Of a DNA stretch of 64,000 bases, positions 1 to 10,136 are shown one piece after another. The first letter of the stretch is position 1, and each line of letters starts with the position of its first letter. The DNA is from Desulfallas thermosapovorans DSM 6562 (GTDB taxonomy: Bacteria > Bacillota > Desulfotomaculia > Desulfotomaculales > Desulfallaceae), in assembly GCF_008124625.1 (NCBI RefSeq), contig NZ_VNHM01000001.1, forward strand, positions 248,001 through 312,000, given 5' to 3'. The notes beneath the pieces are model-generated. The model was given only the letters and a program-made list of their open reading frames with translations. It was not told the DNA's origin and did not search any database. The translations under genes were made by a program, and so were the position numbers.

Positions 1-1308
1 GGCCAGCACAAAGAACCGCTCGTCATTGGGCTGCTCCAGCTTTTGCTCGATTTCATCCTGGGACAGGTCCGCAAATCCGGGGTAAATAAGGCCGGGCACA
101 CCAATTTCCAGGGAGCGAATCGCCTTTAACAGCGCCCCCTCCAGGGAACGGTCAATGGACATTACTTCACCGGTGGCCTTCATCTGGGTCCCCAGGGACC
201 GGTCGGCCAGAGCAAACTTGTCAAAGGGCCAGCGGGGGAATTTGACCACCGTGTAATCTATAGCAGGCTCAAAACAGGCATAGGTTTTACCCGTCACCGC
301 ATTTTTAATCTCATCCAGGTTAAGACCGATGGCAATTTTACTGGCCACCTTGGCGATGGGATAACCCGTGGCCTTGGAGGCCAGGGCTGAAGAGCGGGAC
401 ACCCGGGGATTAACTTCAATAACGTAATAACTGTAACTGTTGGGGTCCAGGGCGTACTGAACGTTGCACCCGCCTTCCACCCCCAGGGCGCGGATAATTT
501 TCAAAGCAGCGCTGCGCAGCATCTGGTACTCCCGGTCGCTTAGGGTTTGGGCCGGGGCCACCACCACGCTGTCCCCTGTATGCACCCCCATGGGATCAAT
601 GTTTTCCATACTGCAAATGGTGATACAGTTATCGGCACTGTCCCGCATTACTTCAAACTCGATTTCTTTCCAGCCCACCAGGCTGCGTTCAATGAGGGCC
701 TGGTGGATAATACTGGCCTTTAGGCCCTTGGTGCAGGTACTGATCAGCTCATCCATATTGTAGACCATGCCGCCGCCGGTGCCGCCCAGGGTATAAGCCG
801 GGCGAACCACCAGGGGAAAGCCGATTTCCCTGGCAAAGTCCACCGCTTCTTCCACCGAGGAGACGATGACACTTTCGGGCACGGGCTCGTTGATTCTTTC
901 CATGGTGGATTTAAACTGTTCCCGGTCCTCGGCCCGTTTGATGGCATCCAGCGGGGTACCCAGCAGTTGCACATTATATTTTTCCAGCACTCCCATATCA
1001 GATAACTGCAGCGCCATGTTCAGTCCCACCTGGCCGCCCAGGGAGGGTAAAAAACCATCGGGCCTTTCCTTCTCAATAACCCGGGTGACAAATTCGGGGG
1101 TAATGGGTTCAATATAAATCCGGTCGGCCATGTTGCTGTCCGTCATAATGGTGGCCGGGTTACTGTTGATCAGTACCACTTCCAGCCCTTCCTCCCGCAA
1201 TGACCGGCAGGCCTGGGTGCCCGCATAGTCGAATTCAGCGGCCTGGCCGATGATGATAGGACCCGAGCCCACCACCAAAACCTTTTTAATCCCTTGCTTA
1301 ATAGGCAT
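1..1308 (-). CDS. carB: carbamoyl-phosphate synthase large subunit (N-terminal part, cut by window edge)
   Basis: Large subunit of carbamoyl-phosphate synthase. It makes carbamoyl phosphate from bicarbonate, ATP and ammonia passed from CarA, for pyrimidine and arginine synthesis. The first 436 residues are visible and the rest lies beyond the left edge; the family is about 1070 residues long. The N-terminus [20 protein letters not shown] and the following IGQAAEFDY are the family signature. The first ATP-grasp domain follows, with [12 protein letters not shown] near residue 170 and [10 protein letters not shown] near residue 300. The ATG at 1308 is one base past the carA stop, as expected for a translationally coupled pair. 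It is the last visible gene of the leftward pyr operon. Identity is very secure. Confidence 0.97.
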   Translation of the reverse strand, partial: MPIKQGIKKVLVVGSGPIIIGQAAEFDYAGTQACRSLREEGLEVVLINSNPATIMTDSNMADRIYIEPITPEFVTRVIEKERPDGFLPSLGGQVGLNMALQLSDMGVLEKYNVQLLGTPLDAIKRAEDREQFKSTMERINEPVPESVIVSSVEEAVDFAREIGFPLVVRPAYTLGGTGGGMVYNMDELISTCTKGLKASIIHQALIERSLVGWKEIEFEVMRDSADNCITICSMENIDPMGVHTGDSVVVAPAQTLSDREYQMLRSAALKIIRALGVEGGCNVQYALDPNSYSYYVIEVNPRVSRSSALASKATGYPIAKVASKIAIGLNLDEIKNAVTGKTYACFEPAIDYTVVKFPRWPFDKFALADRSLGTQMKATGEVMSIDRSLEGALLKAIRSLEIGVPGLIYPGFADLSQDEIEQKLEQPNDERFFVLA

Positions 1309-1309
1309 G

Positions 1310-2389
1310 TTACCGTCCCTCCCCGCGCATCATATCCATAAACTGGTCAAATATATAATCCGATTCCTGCGGCCCCGGTGATGCCTCGGGGTGATACTGC
1401 ACCGCAAACAAAGGCAGGTGTTTATGCCGGATACCTTCCACCGTGTGGTCATTTAAATTGATATGGGTAACATCAACATCCAACCCGGCCAGCGAATCCT
1501 CAGCCACGGAAAAACCGTGGTTGTGGGAGGTAATGTAAACCCGCCCGGTACGCAGATCCTTTACCGGGTGGTTGGCACCACGGTGACCGAACTTCATTTT
1601 ATAGGTTTTAGCGCCCAGGGCCAGTGCCATGACCTGGTGACCCAGGCAAATACCGAACAGAGGGTACTTGCCCATGATAGCCCTGGTGGTGGCGATGGTT
1701 CCCGGCACGTCCTCGGGGTCACCGGGGCCGTTGGATATGAGCACCCCATCGGGGGCAAGCTGGGCAATTTGCCCGGGAGTAATATCCGGCGGCACCACCA
1801 TCACAGTGCAATCCCGTTCTTTAAGCTTGCGAATGATATTTTGTTTTGATCCCAAGTCAATGAGCAATACCCTGGGACCGCCCCCGGCAATGGTATAAGA
1901 CTCCTTGACAGCCACACCGGCCACTAGTTTTTGACCGCTTAAAGTTGGGCAGGTTTTGGCCCTCTCCACCAATAGAGCCGGGTCCACCGTCCCCGTGGCA
2001 ATAACGCCCCGCATGGTTCCATAACTGCGCAGGTGTCGGGTGAGTGCCCTGGTATCCACCCCGCTGATGCCCGGCACCCCCTCCCGGGCCAGAAAGTCAC
2101 CGATACGGTAACCGGCCCGCCAGTTGCTGGGATGGTCACAGGCTTCTTTAACCACGAAACCCCGAATAAAGGAGTTTCCGGCCTCGAAGTCCTCACGGTT
2201 AATACCGTAATTACCGATCAGCGGGTAAGTCATCACCACTATTTGGCCGCAATAGGAGGGATCAGTAAGTATCTCCTGGTAACCGGTCATGCCGGTGTTA
2301 AACACAACCTCCCCCCATTGCTCCCCTGTGGCACCAAAAGACCGGCCTGTAAAGACTGTCCCATCTTCAAGGGCTAAATAAGCTTTCAA
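1310..2389 (-). CDS. carA: carbamoyl-phosphate synthase small subunit (glutaminase)
   Basis: Glutamine amidotransferase subunit of carbamoyl-phosphate synthase; it hydrolyses glutamine and channels ammonia to CarB. The product is about 359 residues. The N-terminal half is the CPSase small-chain domain ([15 protein letters not shown], then [17 protein letters not shown]). The C-terminal half is a class I GATase with the nucleophile in GICLGHQ and the catalytic His-Glu in [10 protein letters not shown]. The reading frame is open upstream to 2452, but I choose a TTG start at 2389 because CGGAGGTG lies seven bases before it and the protein then begins where the family begins. It sits between pyrC and carB and is probably controlled by the upstream PyrR attenuators. 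Confidence 0.95.
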   Translation of the reverse strand: MKAYLALEDGTVFTGRSFGATGEQWGEVVFNTGMTGYQEILTDPSYCGQIVVMTYPLIGNYGINREDFEAGNSFIRGFVVKEACDHPSNWRAGYRIGDFLAREGVPGISGVDTRALTRHLRSYGTMRGVIATGTVDPALLVERAKTCPTLSGQKLVAGVAVKESYTIAGGGPRVLLIDLGSKQNIIRKLKERDCTVMVVPPDITPGQIAQLAPDGVLISNGPGDPEDVPGTIATTRAIMGKYPLFGICLGHQVMALALGAKTYKMKFGHRGANHPVKDLRTGRVYITSHNHGFSVAEDSLAGLDVDVTHINLNDHTVEGIRHKHLPLFAVQYHPEASPGPQESDYIFDQFMDMMRGEGR

Positions 2390-2473
2390 ATGTATACACC
2401 TCCGCAGTTTATTCAATTGTATCCGTTTATGAAATGTGTTCCGCCCCGCCATATAAAATGGCGGGCTTTATGA

Positions 2474-3745
2474 TCATATAGTGGTATAAATACAGGCGCC
2501 CGATCGTATGGTAATTACCGGCAGCCCCTGCAGGGTTCGGCCGGCAAAGGGAGTGTTTTTACCTTTGCTGGCAAACTGCTCGGGATCAACCTGTCTGGTT
2601 AGCAAGGGGTCTATAACCGTTATATCCGCAACGCTACCTTCAGCCAGTGTGCCCCGGTCAATCCCCAGTATGCGGGCCGGATGCAGCGCCAGTTTCGCCA
2701 CCGCCTGCAAAGGAGTAAGTATACCGGTGTGCACCAACTCGGTCCAGACCAGCCCCACCGCGGTTTCCAGCCCCACCAGGCCAAAGGGTGCCAGGTCGAA
2801 TTCCACGTTCTTTTCATCATAGGTATGGGGTGCATGATCGGTGGCGATTACATCCAGGGTACCGTCAGCCAGCCCTTCCCGCACCGCCTGGACATCCGCC
2901 TCACCGCGCAGTGGCGGGTTAACCTTGGCCGCGGTATTATAATGGGTCACCGCCTGGTCGGTTAAAGTAAAGTGGTGCGGTGTAACCTCGGCAGTAACGG
3001 GGCAACCCCTCTTTTTGGCTTCCCTGATCAGCGCCACGGAACCCGCGGTACTGACATGGGCTATATGCAGCGGGCAGCCTGTTTCTGAAGCCAGGATGAT
3101 ATCCCGGGCCACCATAACTTCCTCGGCGGAGGCGGGAATTCCCTTTAGCCCCAGTATGGTGGATTGGTATCCTTCGTGCATTACCCCGCCCGCGGCCAGG
3201 GTTTGTTCCTCACAGTGGGAAATAACCGGAACACCCAACATCTTGCAGTACTGCATAGCCCGTCGCATCAGCCCGGCATCGGACACCGGCCGGCCATCGT
3301 CGGAAAAGGCCACCGCCCCGGCATCCCGCATATCAGCCAGTTCGGCCAGTTCCCCGCCCCGGCTGCCCCTGGTAATGGCACCTATGGGATAAACGTTAAC
3401 CTGACCTTCCTCCGCTGCCCGCTTGTTGATAAATTCGATGATGAAACGGTTATCGGCAACCGGGTCGGTGTTAGGCATGCAGGCCACACCGGTAAAACCG
3501 CCCCGGGCCGCCGCCGCGGTGCCGGTGGCAATCGTTTCCTTGGCTTCATAGCCCGGTTCCCGCAGGTGCACGTGCATATCTATCAAACCCGGCACCACCA
3601 GCTTGCCGGTGGCGTCAATGATTTGTGTATCCTCATCCTCCGCAAACCGGGCGCAAATGATACCGTCCCGCACATATATATCGGCCGGCTCGTCTTTGCC
3701 CACAGCGGGATCAATTACCCGTCCGCCCTTAATGATCAGCTTCAT
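2474..3745 (-). CDS. pyrC: dihydroorotase
   Basis: Zinc-dependent dihydroorotase, third step of UMP synthesis. The 423-residue length fits the class I bacterial enzymes. Metal-binding signatures are visible: [10 protein letters not shown] near residue 58 and ATDHAPH near residue 302, with SHCEE and HIAHVST between them, as in amidohydrolases. The ATG at 3745 has GGGGAGGTG eight bases upstream; a GTG at 3754 lies in frame but overlaps this ribosome binding site. The first 17 bases overlap the 3' end of pyrB, so translation is probably coupled. Confidence 0.96.
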   Translation of the reverse strand: MKLIIKGGRVIDPAVGKDEPADIYVRDGIICARFAEDEDTQIIDATGKLVVPGLIDMHVHLREPGYEAKETIATGTAAAARGGFTGVACMPNTDPVADNRFIIEFINKRAAEEGQVNVYPIGAITRGSRGGELAELADMRDAGAVAFSDDGRPVSDAGLMRRAMQYCKMLGVPVISHCEEQTLAAGGVMHEGYQSTILGLKGIPASAEEVMVARDIILASETGCPLHIAHVSTAGSVALIREAKKRGCPVTAEVTPHHFTLTDQAVTHYNTAAKVNPPLRGEADVQAVREGLADGTLDVIATDHAPHTYDEKNVEFDLAPFGLVGLETAVGLVWTELVHTGILTPLQAVAKLALHPARILGIDRGTLAEGSVADITVIDPLLTRQVDPEQFASKGKNTPFAGRTLQGLPVITIRSGACIYTTI

Positions 3746-4667
3746 GGTGAGCACCTCCCCCGGTTAACAGGTACAACAGAGCCATCCGAACCGCTACGCC
3801 GTTGGTTACCTGTTCTTCTATTAACGCCACAGTACTGTCGGCAATATCATGGCCTATTTCCACCCCGCGGTTCATGGGCCCGGGGTGCATAACCAGCGCA
3901 CCGGGTGCGGCCAGGGCCAGGCGCTCCCGGTTTAAACCGTACAGCCGGGCATATTCCCGCAAGCCCGGAAACAGGCCTTGCCGCTGCCTTTCCTTTTGAA
4001 TGCGCAGCATGATGATTACATCCGCGCCCGCCAGGGCCTCCTCGGGCCGGTAAAACACCCGGGCACCGGTTTGCTCCAGCTCCGGAGGCAGCAATGTAGG
4101 CGGGCCGCAAACCCGCACCTCGGCCCCCAGTTTGGTAAACCCCCAAATGTCGGAGCGTGCCACCCTGCTGTGCAGTATGTCTCCCACGATAACCACCGTG
4201 AGGCCGTCGATTTTTCCCCGGCGTTCCCGTACCGTAAAAAGGTCCAGCAGCGCCTGGGAAGGATGCTCATGGGCCCCATCCCCCGCGTTAATCACCGCCG
4301 CCTTAACGGTTTTGGCCAGCAGGTGCGGCGCCCCGGCCATGGGATGGCGCAGCACCACCACATCGGCACCCAGTGATTGGATAGTCCGGGCGGTATCGTA
4401 TAAACTTTCACCCTTGGCCACACTGCTGGAGGAACTGGATATATTGATGCTGTCCGCACTCAGGTATTTAGCCGCCAGTTCAAAGGAGCTACGGGTACGA
4501 GTGCTGTTTTCGTAGAAAAGGTTCACCACGGTGCGACCCCGCAGCGTGGGTACTTTTTTAATGGGCCTGGTGATTATTTCCTTCATAGGCTTTGCGGTAT
4601 CCAGTAAGAAACTGATTTCACCAGCGCTAAGGTCTTTTAATGCCAACAAATCCTTGTGTTTATACAA
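3729..4667 (-). CDS. pyrB: aspartate carbamoyltransferase catalytic subunit
   Basis: Condenses carbamoyl phosphate with aspartate, the committed step of pyrimidine synthesis. The product is 312 residues with the carbamoyl-phosphate loop [11 protein letters not shown] near residue 50, the [11 protein letters not shown] signature near residue 135, and [12 protein letters not shown] near residue 265. The frame is open far upstream through the attenuator, but a TTG at 4667 preceded by GGAGGGGG gives the usual length ([10 protein letters not shown]...). Translation from the upstream ATG at 4772 would start inside the leader RNA, so I reject it. No pyrI regulatory-chain gene is visible. Confidence 0.95.
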   Translation of the reverse strand: MYKHKDLLALKDLSAGEISFLLDTAKPMKEIITRPIKKVPTLRGRTVVNLFYENSTRTRSSFELAAKYLSADSINISSSSSSVAKGESLYDTARTIQSLGADVVVLRHPMAGAPHLLAKTVKAAVINAGDGAHEHPSQALLDLFTVRERRGKIDGLTVVIVGDILHSRVARSDIWGFTKLGAEVRVCGPPTLLPPELEQTGARVFYRPEEALAGADVIIMLRIQKERQRQGLFPGLREYARLYGLNRERLALAAPGALVMHPGPMNRGVEIGHDIADSTVALIEEQVTNGVAVRMALLYLLTGGGAHHEADH

Positions 4668-4696
4668 TCCAAAATAACCCCCTCCCCAATAAATAA

Positions 4697-4730
4697 GCCT
4701 CCCCGGGTTTATCAAAAACCCGGCGGAGGC
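4697..4730 (-). terminator. intrinsic terminator of the pyrR-pyrB attenuator
   Basis: On the minus strand a stem pairs GCCTCCGCCGGGTTT with AAACCCGGGGAGGC around a short loop, followed by TTATTTATT. It lies between the PyrR-binding loop and the pyrB ribosome binding site. It would stop transcription when PyrR with UMP/UTP blocks the antiterminator. Confidence 0.85.
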
Positions 4731-4805
4731 CGGCTGAGCTACGACACAGGGATATACCGTGCCAAATGTCATATGGACGGCACAAAATCCCCAAACGAGC
4801 TGAAA

Positions 4806-4848
4806 GCTCTCCCTTGCCAGCCTCTCGGGACCGCTTAAAAGGAGCCAA
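4806..4848 (-). promoter_or_regulatory. PyrR-binding loop ahead of pyrB
   Basis: The minus strand reads GGTCCCGAGAGGCTGGCAAGG inside a stem closed by CTCCTT and AAGGGAG. This matches the conserved PyrR anti-antiterminator loop, whose hallmark is TCC-N-GAGAGGCT. It follows the pyrR stop and precedes the terminator at 4697-4730, so it forms a second attenuator inside the operon that separates pyrR from pyrBC-carAB. Confidence 0.85.
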
Positions 4849-4854
4849 AGCTAT

Positions 4855-5430
<576 letters not shown>

Positions 5431-5432
5431 TT

Positions 5433-5468
5433 AAAAAACCTGTCTACCCGGTAAGAGGCATAGACAGG
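5433..5468 (-). terminator. intrinsic terminator of the pyrR leader
   Basis: On the minus strand CCTGTCTA pairs with TAGACAGG, and TTTTTT follows at once. It lies between the upstream PyrR-binding loop and the pyrR start, so it is the terminator of the first pyr attenuator. Confidence 0.88.
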
Positions 5469-5490
5469 CACACTGACCCTGTTTATACTA

Positions 5491-5530
5491 TGTATCCTTA
5501 CCGGTCTCACGGGACCGATTTTAAAGGTGG
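5491..5530 (-). promoter_or_regulatory. PyrR-binding loop ahead of pyrR
   Basis: The minus strand reads CGGTCCCGTGAGACCGGTAAGG, flanked by CCACCTTT upstream. The TCCCGTGAGACCGG core is the PyrR-recognised loop. With the terminator at 5433-5468 it forms the first attenuator of the operon. Confidence 0.85.
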
Positions 5531-5545
5531 TTTTTCATCTACACA

Positions 5546-5574
5546 ATACTATCAAAAACAACCGGGGACGTCAA
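5546..5574 (-). promoter_or_regulatory. sigma-A promoter of the pyr operon
   Basis: On the minus strand TTGACG (5569-5574) and TAGTAT (5546-5551) are 17 bases apart, a near-consensus housekeeping promoter. The predicted start point lies just ahead of the PyrR-binding loop at 5491-5530. Confidence 0.8.
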
Positions 5575-5642
5575 CGCATTATACAAATCCCCCGTTCAAA
5601 TTTTCACCCGGTAAAAAACCATTTATACAACATCTTAAAAAT

Positions 5643-5735
5643 GCTGTTCGAAAAGTCTATGCAAGATCCCCCATAATCTCTACGGTAGCTGTCATTTGCA
5701 GTGCTCATACGCCAAAGCCTGCTTTTCCAACAGAC
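5643..5735. repeat. dispersed intergenic repeat, copy 1
   Basis: A stretch of about 93 bases starting GCTGTTCGAAAAG and ending CTTTTCCAACAGA, so its ends form imperfect inverted repeats. The middle (ATAATCTCTACGGTAGCTG, then CATTTGC) is shared with copies at 19921-19980, 22711-22798 and 36087-36160. It has no coding capacity and looks like a small non-autonomous mobile element. Confidence 0.65.
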
Positions 5736-5737
5736 TC

Positions 5738-6013
5738 TTAAAGTTTATTAATACCTAAAAAGATTAATGCTACTCCCAGCATTATGGTGGCCATACCCGC
5801 CAAAGACACTTTGCCGGCCAAACCCACCAATCCCAGGGTGGTAACGATAATTAAAATGGTGGGTCCCACCATGGCCAGCACGGCATTAATTTTAAATGCC
5901 GTTTCCACCTTATTGAAGTGCAGCATCAACATGGCCGCTGTAAATTCAATGGTCGCGGATAAAAAGCGCACCGCCGCCATGGAAATGACTATCTTGTCAA
6001 AAATAAGAAACAT
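5738..6013 (-). CDS. YqhV-like small membrane protein (DUF2619)
   Basis: A 91-residue protein with about three hydrophobic segments and the family pattern MFLIFDKIVISMAAVRFLSA, then LMLHFNKVETAFKINA and LAMVGPTILIIVTTLGL. This resembles Bacillus YqhV, a DUF2619 protein encoded beside the spoIIIA sporulation operon. The function is unknown. The ATG at 6013 has GGGGGTGGAAGG just upstream. Here the gene is away from spoIIIA, between a dispersed repeat and an MFS transporter gene. The family call is from recall of the YqhV sequence. Confidence 0.7.
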   Translation of the reverse strand: MFLIFDKIVISMAAVRFLSATIEFTAAMLMLHFNKVETAFKINAVLAMVGPTILIIVTTLGLVGLAGKVSLAGMATIMLGVALIFLGINKL

Positions 6014-6129
6014 TACCTTCCACCCCCGTTTTATACTATTTTTTCTTATGCGGGAGTGGGTGTTAAAATGCATAGCACTTGTCTCTTAGAGTTAAAATAT
6101 CCGTGTCTTTAGAAAGGATGTGGAGCGTC

Positions 6130-7476
6130 ATGGGGGCGCAAGCCGGAGCAGCCGCACTGGCCGCCATTGCGGCCGTGCCTTTTATTATGGTACTGGGCAA
6201 TTCCATGCTTATACCGGTATTGCCACAATTACAGGCAGCGCTGAATCTTAGCGAGATAAAAGTCAGCATGGTCATCACCGCTTTTTCCATACCCGGCCTG
6301 CTCATACCGCTGGCCGGATTTTTATCCGACCGCATCGGCCGTAAAAAAGTAATTATCCCTGGCCTGATACTATATGGGCTGGGCGGAATCATCGCCGGGC
6401 TGGCCGCCATGTTTCTACACGAAAGGGCTTATACATGGATTATCAGCGGGCGGATAATTCAGGGCATCGGTGCTGCGGGCACCACTCCCATTGCCATGGC
6501 CTTCACCGGTGATTTGTTTTCCGGCCCTAAACGCAGCAAGGCCCTGGGGGTGGTGGAAGCAGCCAACGGCTTCGGCAAAGTACTGAGCCCCGTGCTGGGG
6601 GCCGCCATTGGCTTGATTGTCTGGTACGCCACTTTTTTATTTTTCCCGGCCATCATCATACCCATCGTGCTGGGCATCTGGTTTTTAACCAGGGAACCGG
6701 AAGAAAACCGGGCCACCCAGAGTATAGCCCAGTACGGCAAGTCTATAAAAAAGGTATTTAAAAATAAATCGGTGCTGCTGGCCACCATTTTTTTGAGCGG
6801 TATGGTTGCCCTGCTTATACTATTCGGCATACTGTTTTTCCTCAGTGATTACCTGGAGGAAACCGTGGGTTTGACCGGTCTCGTCAAAGGCGCGGCTCTG
6901 GCGGTACCTGTGCTGTTTATGTCGGTTACTTCTTTTGTCACCGGCCTGCTGATCAAAAAAAAGGTGCGGCTGATGAAATGGCTGGTGGTAACCGGGCTCG
7001 GCCTGGTGGCTGTTTCCCTGGCCGCCCTGAACATATACGAAAATATTTATCTTTTCTTTGCCGGCATTTCCATGGCCGGTTTAGGTACGGGACTGCTGTT
7101 GCCATGTTTGAATACCATCATCACCAGCACCACCGATACCCAGGAAAGGGGTCTTGTCACTTCGGTATATGGCAGCGTGCGCTTTTTAGGGGTGGCCGCG
7201 GGGCCGCCTCTGTTTGGCTACCTGATGGATATCAGCAACGCTTACATGTACTGGGGCGGCACCATACTGGCCGGGGTAACAGCGCTGGCGGCATTATTCT
7301 TTATCAGAGTCAAGGACTTGACAGCGGCGGGCGATTCGGGAGCGGGACAACAGCCGCAACAGGCCAATGGCCAGGCGGTACAGGCCGTAAGAACCGAGTT
7401 TGTATTTGCCCCTGCTCGCAAACCCCTGCCCGGAGGTAAAAAGGACAAAGGGAAAGAGGACATGCCCGGGGAATAA
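6130..7476 (+). CDS. MFS transporter, drug-efflux type
   Basis: A 448-residue major facilitator superfamily permease with about 12 hydrophobic segments. The loop between helices 2 and 3 carries GFLSDRIGRKKVI, the MFS motif A. AGTTPIAMAFTGDLF and the glycine-rich GLGTGLLLPCLNTI also fit proton-driven multidrug exporters. A hydrophilic tail of about 50 residues follows the last helix. I chose the ATG at 6130 (preceded by GGAG); in-frame starts at 6079 and 6118 are possible. The substrate cannot be told. It is a single gene followed by a terminator. Confidence 0.85.
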   Translation: MGAQAGAAALAAIAAVPFIMVLGNSMLIPVLPQLQAALNLSEIKVSMVITAFSIPGLLIPLAGFLSDRIGRKKVIIPGLILYGLGGIIAGLAAMFLHERAYTWIISGRIIQGIGAAGTTPIAMAFTGDLFSGPKRSKALGVVEAANGFGKVLSPVLGAAIGLIVWYATFLFFPAIIIPIVLGIWFLTREPEENRATQSIAQYGKSIKKVFKNKSVLLATIFLSGMVALLILFGILFFLSDYLEETVGLTGLVKGAALAVPVLFMSVTSFVTGLLIKKKVRLMKWLVVTGLGLVAVSLAALNIYENIYLFFAGISMAGLGTGLLLPCLNTIITSTTDTQERGLVTSVYGSVRFLGVAAGPPLFGYLMDISNAYMYWGGTILAGVTALAALFFIRVKDLTAAGDSGAGQQPQQANGQAVQAVRTEFVFAPARKPLPGGKKDKGKEDMPGE

Positions 7477-7530
7477 CGTTACCCGGCCCACGGTTACTGC
7501 AACAATTATTCTTATCCTTAATAAAATGAG

Positions 7531-7566
7531 GGGAACAGGCTTATGCCCGGTGTTCCCTTTTTTATT
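7531..7566 (+). terminator. terminator after the MFS gene
   Basis: GGGAACA pairs with TGTTCCC, with a second inner GGC/GCC pairing, followed by six T residues on the plus strand. Confidence 0.75.
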
Positions 7567-7796
7567 TTCGCGGTTAGGACGGGAGCAATGCATAGCATGG
7601 CATATGCAGTAACTAATACACCGGCAAATGAATAGTATAGGTAAAACATGGTTTTATTGTATGGATAAGGATAATGGGTTGGGCACGCCTGTGATAATGC
7701 AAAAACTTTAAACAAGCACCATGGGAAAGGGGGTTTTAGTATCTGATTATTGGCACGCTCAATTAACAACTGGCTTCAATGGGGGTGCGGTAACAA

Positions 7797-8939
7797 ATGC
7801 AGTGGAAAAAGTTAAATAAGATTACCTCAGCGCTGGCACTATTAGCCATATTAACGCTATTTGCAGGGATTTATGCAGCCTTTGCCGGAGTAACCTTCCG
7901 GACGGCAGTCAACCACCCGGTGGGCAGCAACCCCAACGGCATCACCGCGGCGGATTTTGACAATGATGGCAGAATAGATCTGGCCACGACAAACTTGTTG
8001 GACCATAACGTGTCGGTTTTGCTGGGTAACGGAGATGGCAGTTTCGACGCGGCTACCGACTTCCCGGTGGGGAATTCCCCCCGCGGTATAACTGCAGCGG
8101 ACTTTAACCACGACGGCAACATAGATCTGGCGGTAATAAACACTTTAAACGATAATGTTTCTGTTCTGCTGGGGGACGGTAACGGTAATTTCGGCCCGGC
8201 CACGAACTTTCCCGCCGGTAATCTGCCCATAGGCATTACCGCAGCGGACTGTGATAACGACAACAACGTGGACCTGGCGGTAACAAGCCTCAGTGATAAC
8301 GTTTCCATTCTTTTGGGTAACGGTGACGGCACCTTCGGGACAGCCACCGATTTTCCGGTGGGGCACTCTCCTTTCAGTATCACTGCGGCGGACTTTAACC
8401 ATGACGGTAATGTGGATCTGGCCACGGCCAATAATCTTGATAGCAGTGTATCAGTACTGCTGGGCAATGGCACCGGCAATTTCGCCCCGGCCACCGGCTC
8501 ACCATTCACGGTTGGGAACGGTCCCTTTGGTATTACAGCTGCAGATTTTAATCACGACAGCAATGTGGATTTGGCGGTGACAAATATTAACGAACAAAAC
8601 GCATCGGTATTGCTGGGCAACGGAACCGGCAATTTCACTTCAGCTCCCGGCTCTCCCTTTCTGGTGGGCGATGGACCCATAGGGATAGCCACAGCAGATT
8701 TCAACAATGACAATAACGTAGACCTGGCCGTGGCAAACTCCGGCGACTCGGATGTCTCAATCCTGTGGGGTGACGGGAAGGGCAGTTTCAAAGCAATCAC
8801 TGATTTCCCGGTGGGGGAGTTTCCTTTTGGCATCACCACAGCAGATTTTACAGGTGACAACAAGCCGGGACTGGCCACGGCAAATGCCAACTCGAACAAT
8901 GTCTCTGTTTTACTGCAGGAAGTATACGGTCACAAATAA
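7797..8939 (+). CDS. secreted FG-GAP/VCBS repeat protein, probably a seven-bladed beta-propeller
   Basis: A 380-residue protein with an N-terminal signal segment (hydrophobic residues 11-30, ending near AAFAG). The rest is seven tandem repeats of about 50 residues. Each has a PVG-x-x-P-x-GITAADF segment, a DxNxDxxxDL calcium-loop-like motif (for example DFDNDGRIDLA, DFNHDGNVDLA), then NVSVLLGNGDGSF. This is the FG-GAP/VCBS pattern of integrin-type propellers. The loop of the last repeat is degenerate (DFTGDNKPGLA), and the protein ends soon after it. There is no anchor motif, so it is probably released or loosely bound. No partner gene is adjacent, and its ligand is unknown. Confidence 0.85.
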   Translation: MQWKKLNKITSALALLAILTLFAGIYAAFAGVTFRTAVNHPVGSNPNGITAADFDNDGRIDLATTNLLDHNVSVLLGNGDGSFDAATDFPVGNSPRGITAADFNHDGNIDLAVINTLNDNVSVLLGDGNGNFGPATNFPAGNLPIGITAADCDNDNNVDLAVTSLSDNVSILLGNGDGTFGTATDFPVGHSPFSITAADFNHDGNVDLATANNLDSSVSVLLGNGTGNFAPATGSPFTVGNGPFGITAADFNHDSNVDLAVTNINEQNASVLLGNGTGNFTSAPGSPFLVGDGPIGIATADFNNDNNVDLAVANSGDSDVSILWGDGKGSFKAITDFPVGEFPFGITTADFTGDNKPGLATANANSNNVSVLLQEVYGHK

Positions 8940-8990
8940 TAGTTAACCGGTGCCTTTGCATGGTTGGTGTTTAATTGATAAAACTGTATA

Positions 8991-9050
8991 TCCCGGGTTT
9001 TCGGCGGTACGCACAGTAATGGTACCCACCGTAATACCCGGGACTTTTTT
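8991..9050 (+). terminator. terminator-like hairpin after the FG-GAP gene
   Basis: TCCCGGGT (8991-8998) pairs with ACCCGGGA (9036-9043), with a smaller hairpin GGCGGTAC/GTACCCACC inside, followed by six T residues. Confidence 0.7.
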
Positions 9051-9061
9051 GTTCATAAAAA

Positions 9062-9328
9062 AAACCCGCCAGGATCATTGCCTGGCCGGCAGATACCAAA
9101 CATTTTATTAATGATGACTTTATGTATCGAAACCTCTTTTTCGGTATCGTAGGCGCCACGCTGATACATGTTGCAGCTGTCAAGCAAAGTTTAACCAATG
9201 ACCGCATTAGGAAATTTTTCATAGAACTTTTGAATTCCGAGATTAGCATACAGGACAATTTTATCAAATATGGCAAGATGAAAGGATATTTAAACACCGT
9301 CCCCACGTATAAATTAAAAGAAGATTAG
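9062..9328 (+). pseudogene. 3' remnant of a DUF3231 (coat-protein-like) gene
   Basis: An open frame encodes PARIIAWPADTKHF, INDDFMYRNLFFGIVGA, VAAVKQSLTNDRIRKFF and finally KYGKMKGYLNTVPTY. This matches the C-terminal pattern of DUF3231 proteins of spore-forming Firmicutes, in which YR-x-LF-x-GI and K-GWLN-x-P-x-Y are typical. The N-terminal half is missing: the frame is closed by a stop at 9056-9058, right after the terminator of the preceding gene. The internal ATG at 9122 has no ribosome binding site. I read it as a truncated, dead gene. The family assignment is from recall. Confidence 0.6.
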
Positions 9329-9499
9329 CCAGCAGGAAAATATGCTCATTATGACTTTACGCTTAAGCACTGATTACGGCTGGTCCTAATCGCAACAAAA
9401 TTTTATATATCGTGGCTGATGGAAAAGTCCATGACCGGCTTTTACAGCGCTTGCACGGGTGCAAGGTGTTTGAAGCCTTAATGGCTGTAATGCAAAAAA
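9329..9499. other. non-coding spacer with nothing recognised
   Basis: No frame with a ribosome binding site, no strong hairpin and no repeat match was seen between the DUF3231 remnant and the terminator of the carbonic-anhydrase-like gene. Confidence 0.4.
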
Positions 9500-9535
9500 G
9501 GCGGAAAAGGCGGGCAAGTAACCCCACCCGCCCGC
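9500..9535 (-). terminator. terminator of the carbonic-anhydrase-like gene
   Basis: On the minus strand GCGGGC pairs with GCCCGC across a short loop and is followed by TTTTCCGCCTTTTTT. Confidence 0.7.
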
Positions 9536-9538
9536 GCA

Positions 9539-10078
9539 TTATTCATTAATTAAATATAAAAGTTTGTCGTCTATACCATAAAACAAAGGGACCACTAAAA
9601 TTTTGGGATAGCGCTGGCGCAATCTTCGGGCTTCGCTAATAACAAAATCGATTTCATTATCAATTTCAAACATGGGTGCGTAATTCATGAAGTGCTCTTC
9701 TGCCCGCTCCTTATCCCAGCCGGCCCAGTCCACCAACCCCTGCACAAATTTATCTTTTTTGGCCATCAAGTTAACCATACCGCATTTATCATGGCCAATT
9801 AAAGCAATGGCTTTGACGCCCCCAACAGCCACGGCGTATGATATTTTAAATTCAATATGACGCAGGTTGCCCCCGCCGGTACGGAGAATATAAGCAAAGT
9901 TATCGGGTATACGCAATTGCTTGCGATTATCCATGCACATGCCGATTACTACTTCCGCATGTTCATAATTATCCAGGGGGGCATTCAGGTTGTGATACTG
10001 CAATAAAAGATCGATGGGTGTGTTGCGATATTTGGGGAAAATATCGTCAACGGAACGAATTGGCACCAAGTTATCCAT
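9539..10078 (-). CDS. beta-carbonic anhydrase-like protein
   Basis: A 179-residue protein of the beta-carbonic anhydrase family, zinc enzymes that interconvert CO2 and bicarbonate. The zinc-ligand motifs are present: C48-x-D50-x-R52 (GMCMDNR) and H96-x-x-C99 (GHDKCGM). The glycine-rich RTGGGNLR between them also fits. The N of CMDNR replaces the more usual S or A. The ATG at 10078 has GGGAGG seven bases upstream. It is a single gene with its own terminator. Some family members without CO2 activity bind other small molecules, so the activity is likely but not proven. Confidence 0.8.
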   Translation of the reverse strand: MDNLVPIRSVDDIFPKYRNTPIDLLLQYHNLNAPLDNYEHAEVVIGMCMDNRKQLRIPDNFAYILRTGGGNLRHIEFKISYAVAVGGVKAIALIGHDKCGMVNLMAKKDKFVQGLVDWAGWDKERAEEHFMNYAPMFEIDNEIDFVISEARRLRQRYPKILVVPLFYGIDDKLLYLINE

Positions 10079-10136
10079 ACTAAGACCTCCCATATAGTTT
10101 TATATTCTAGCACAGTCACTCCATTAGATTTGTACC

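Noticed and set aside
4670-4848. Extended pyrB start at 4772 or a small ORF at 4660-4848
   Set aside because: This region is the PyrR attenuator; the TTG at 4667 has the proper ribosome binding site and gives the family length.
8971-9306. A 111-codon minus-strand frame opposite the DUF3231 remnant
   Set aside because: It overlaps a terminator and a frame with clear DUF3231 similarity, and has no start signal or family match.
9539-10078. An altered zinc site in the carbonic-anhydrase-like protein
   Set aside because: Both ligand motifs (CMDNR and HDKC) are intact; the Asn is a common variation, not a lost ligand.
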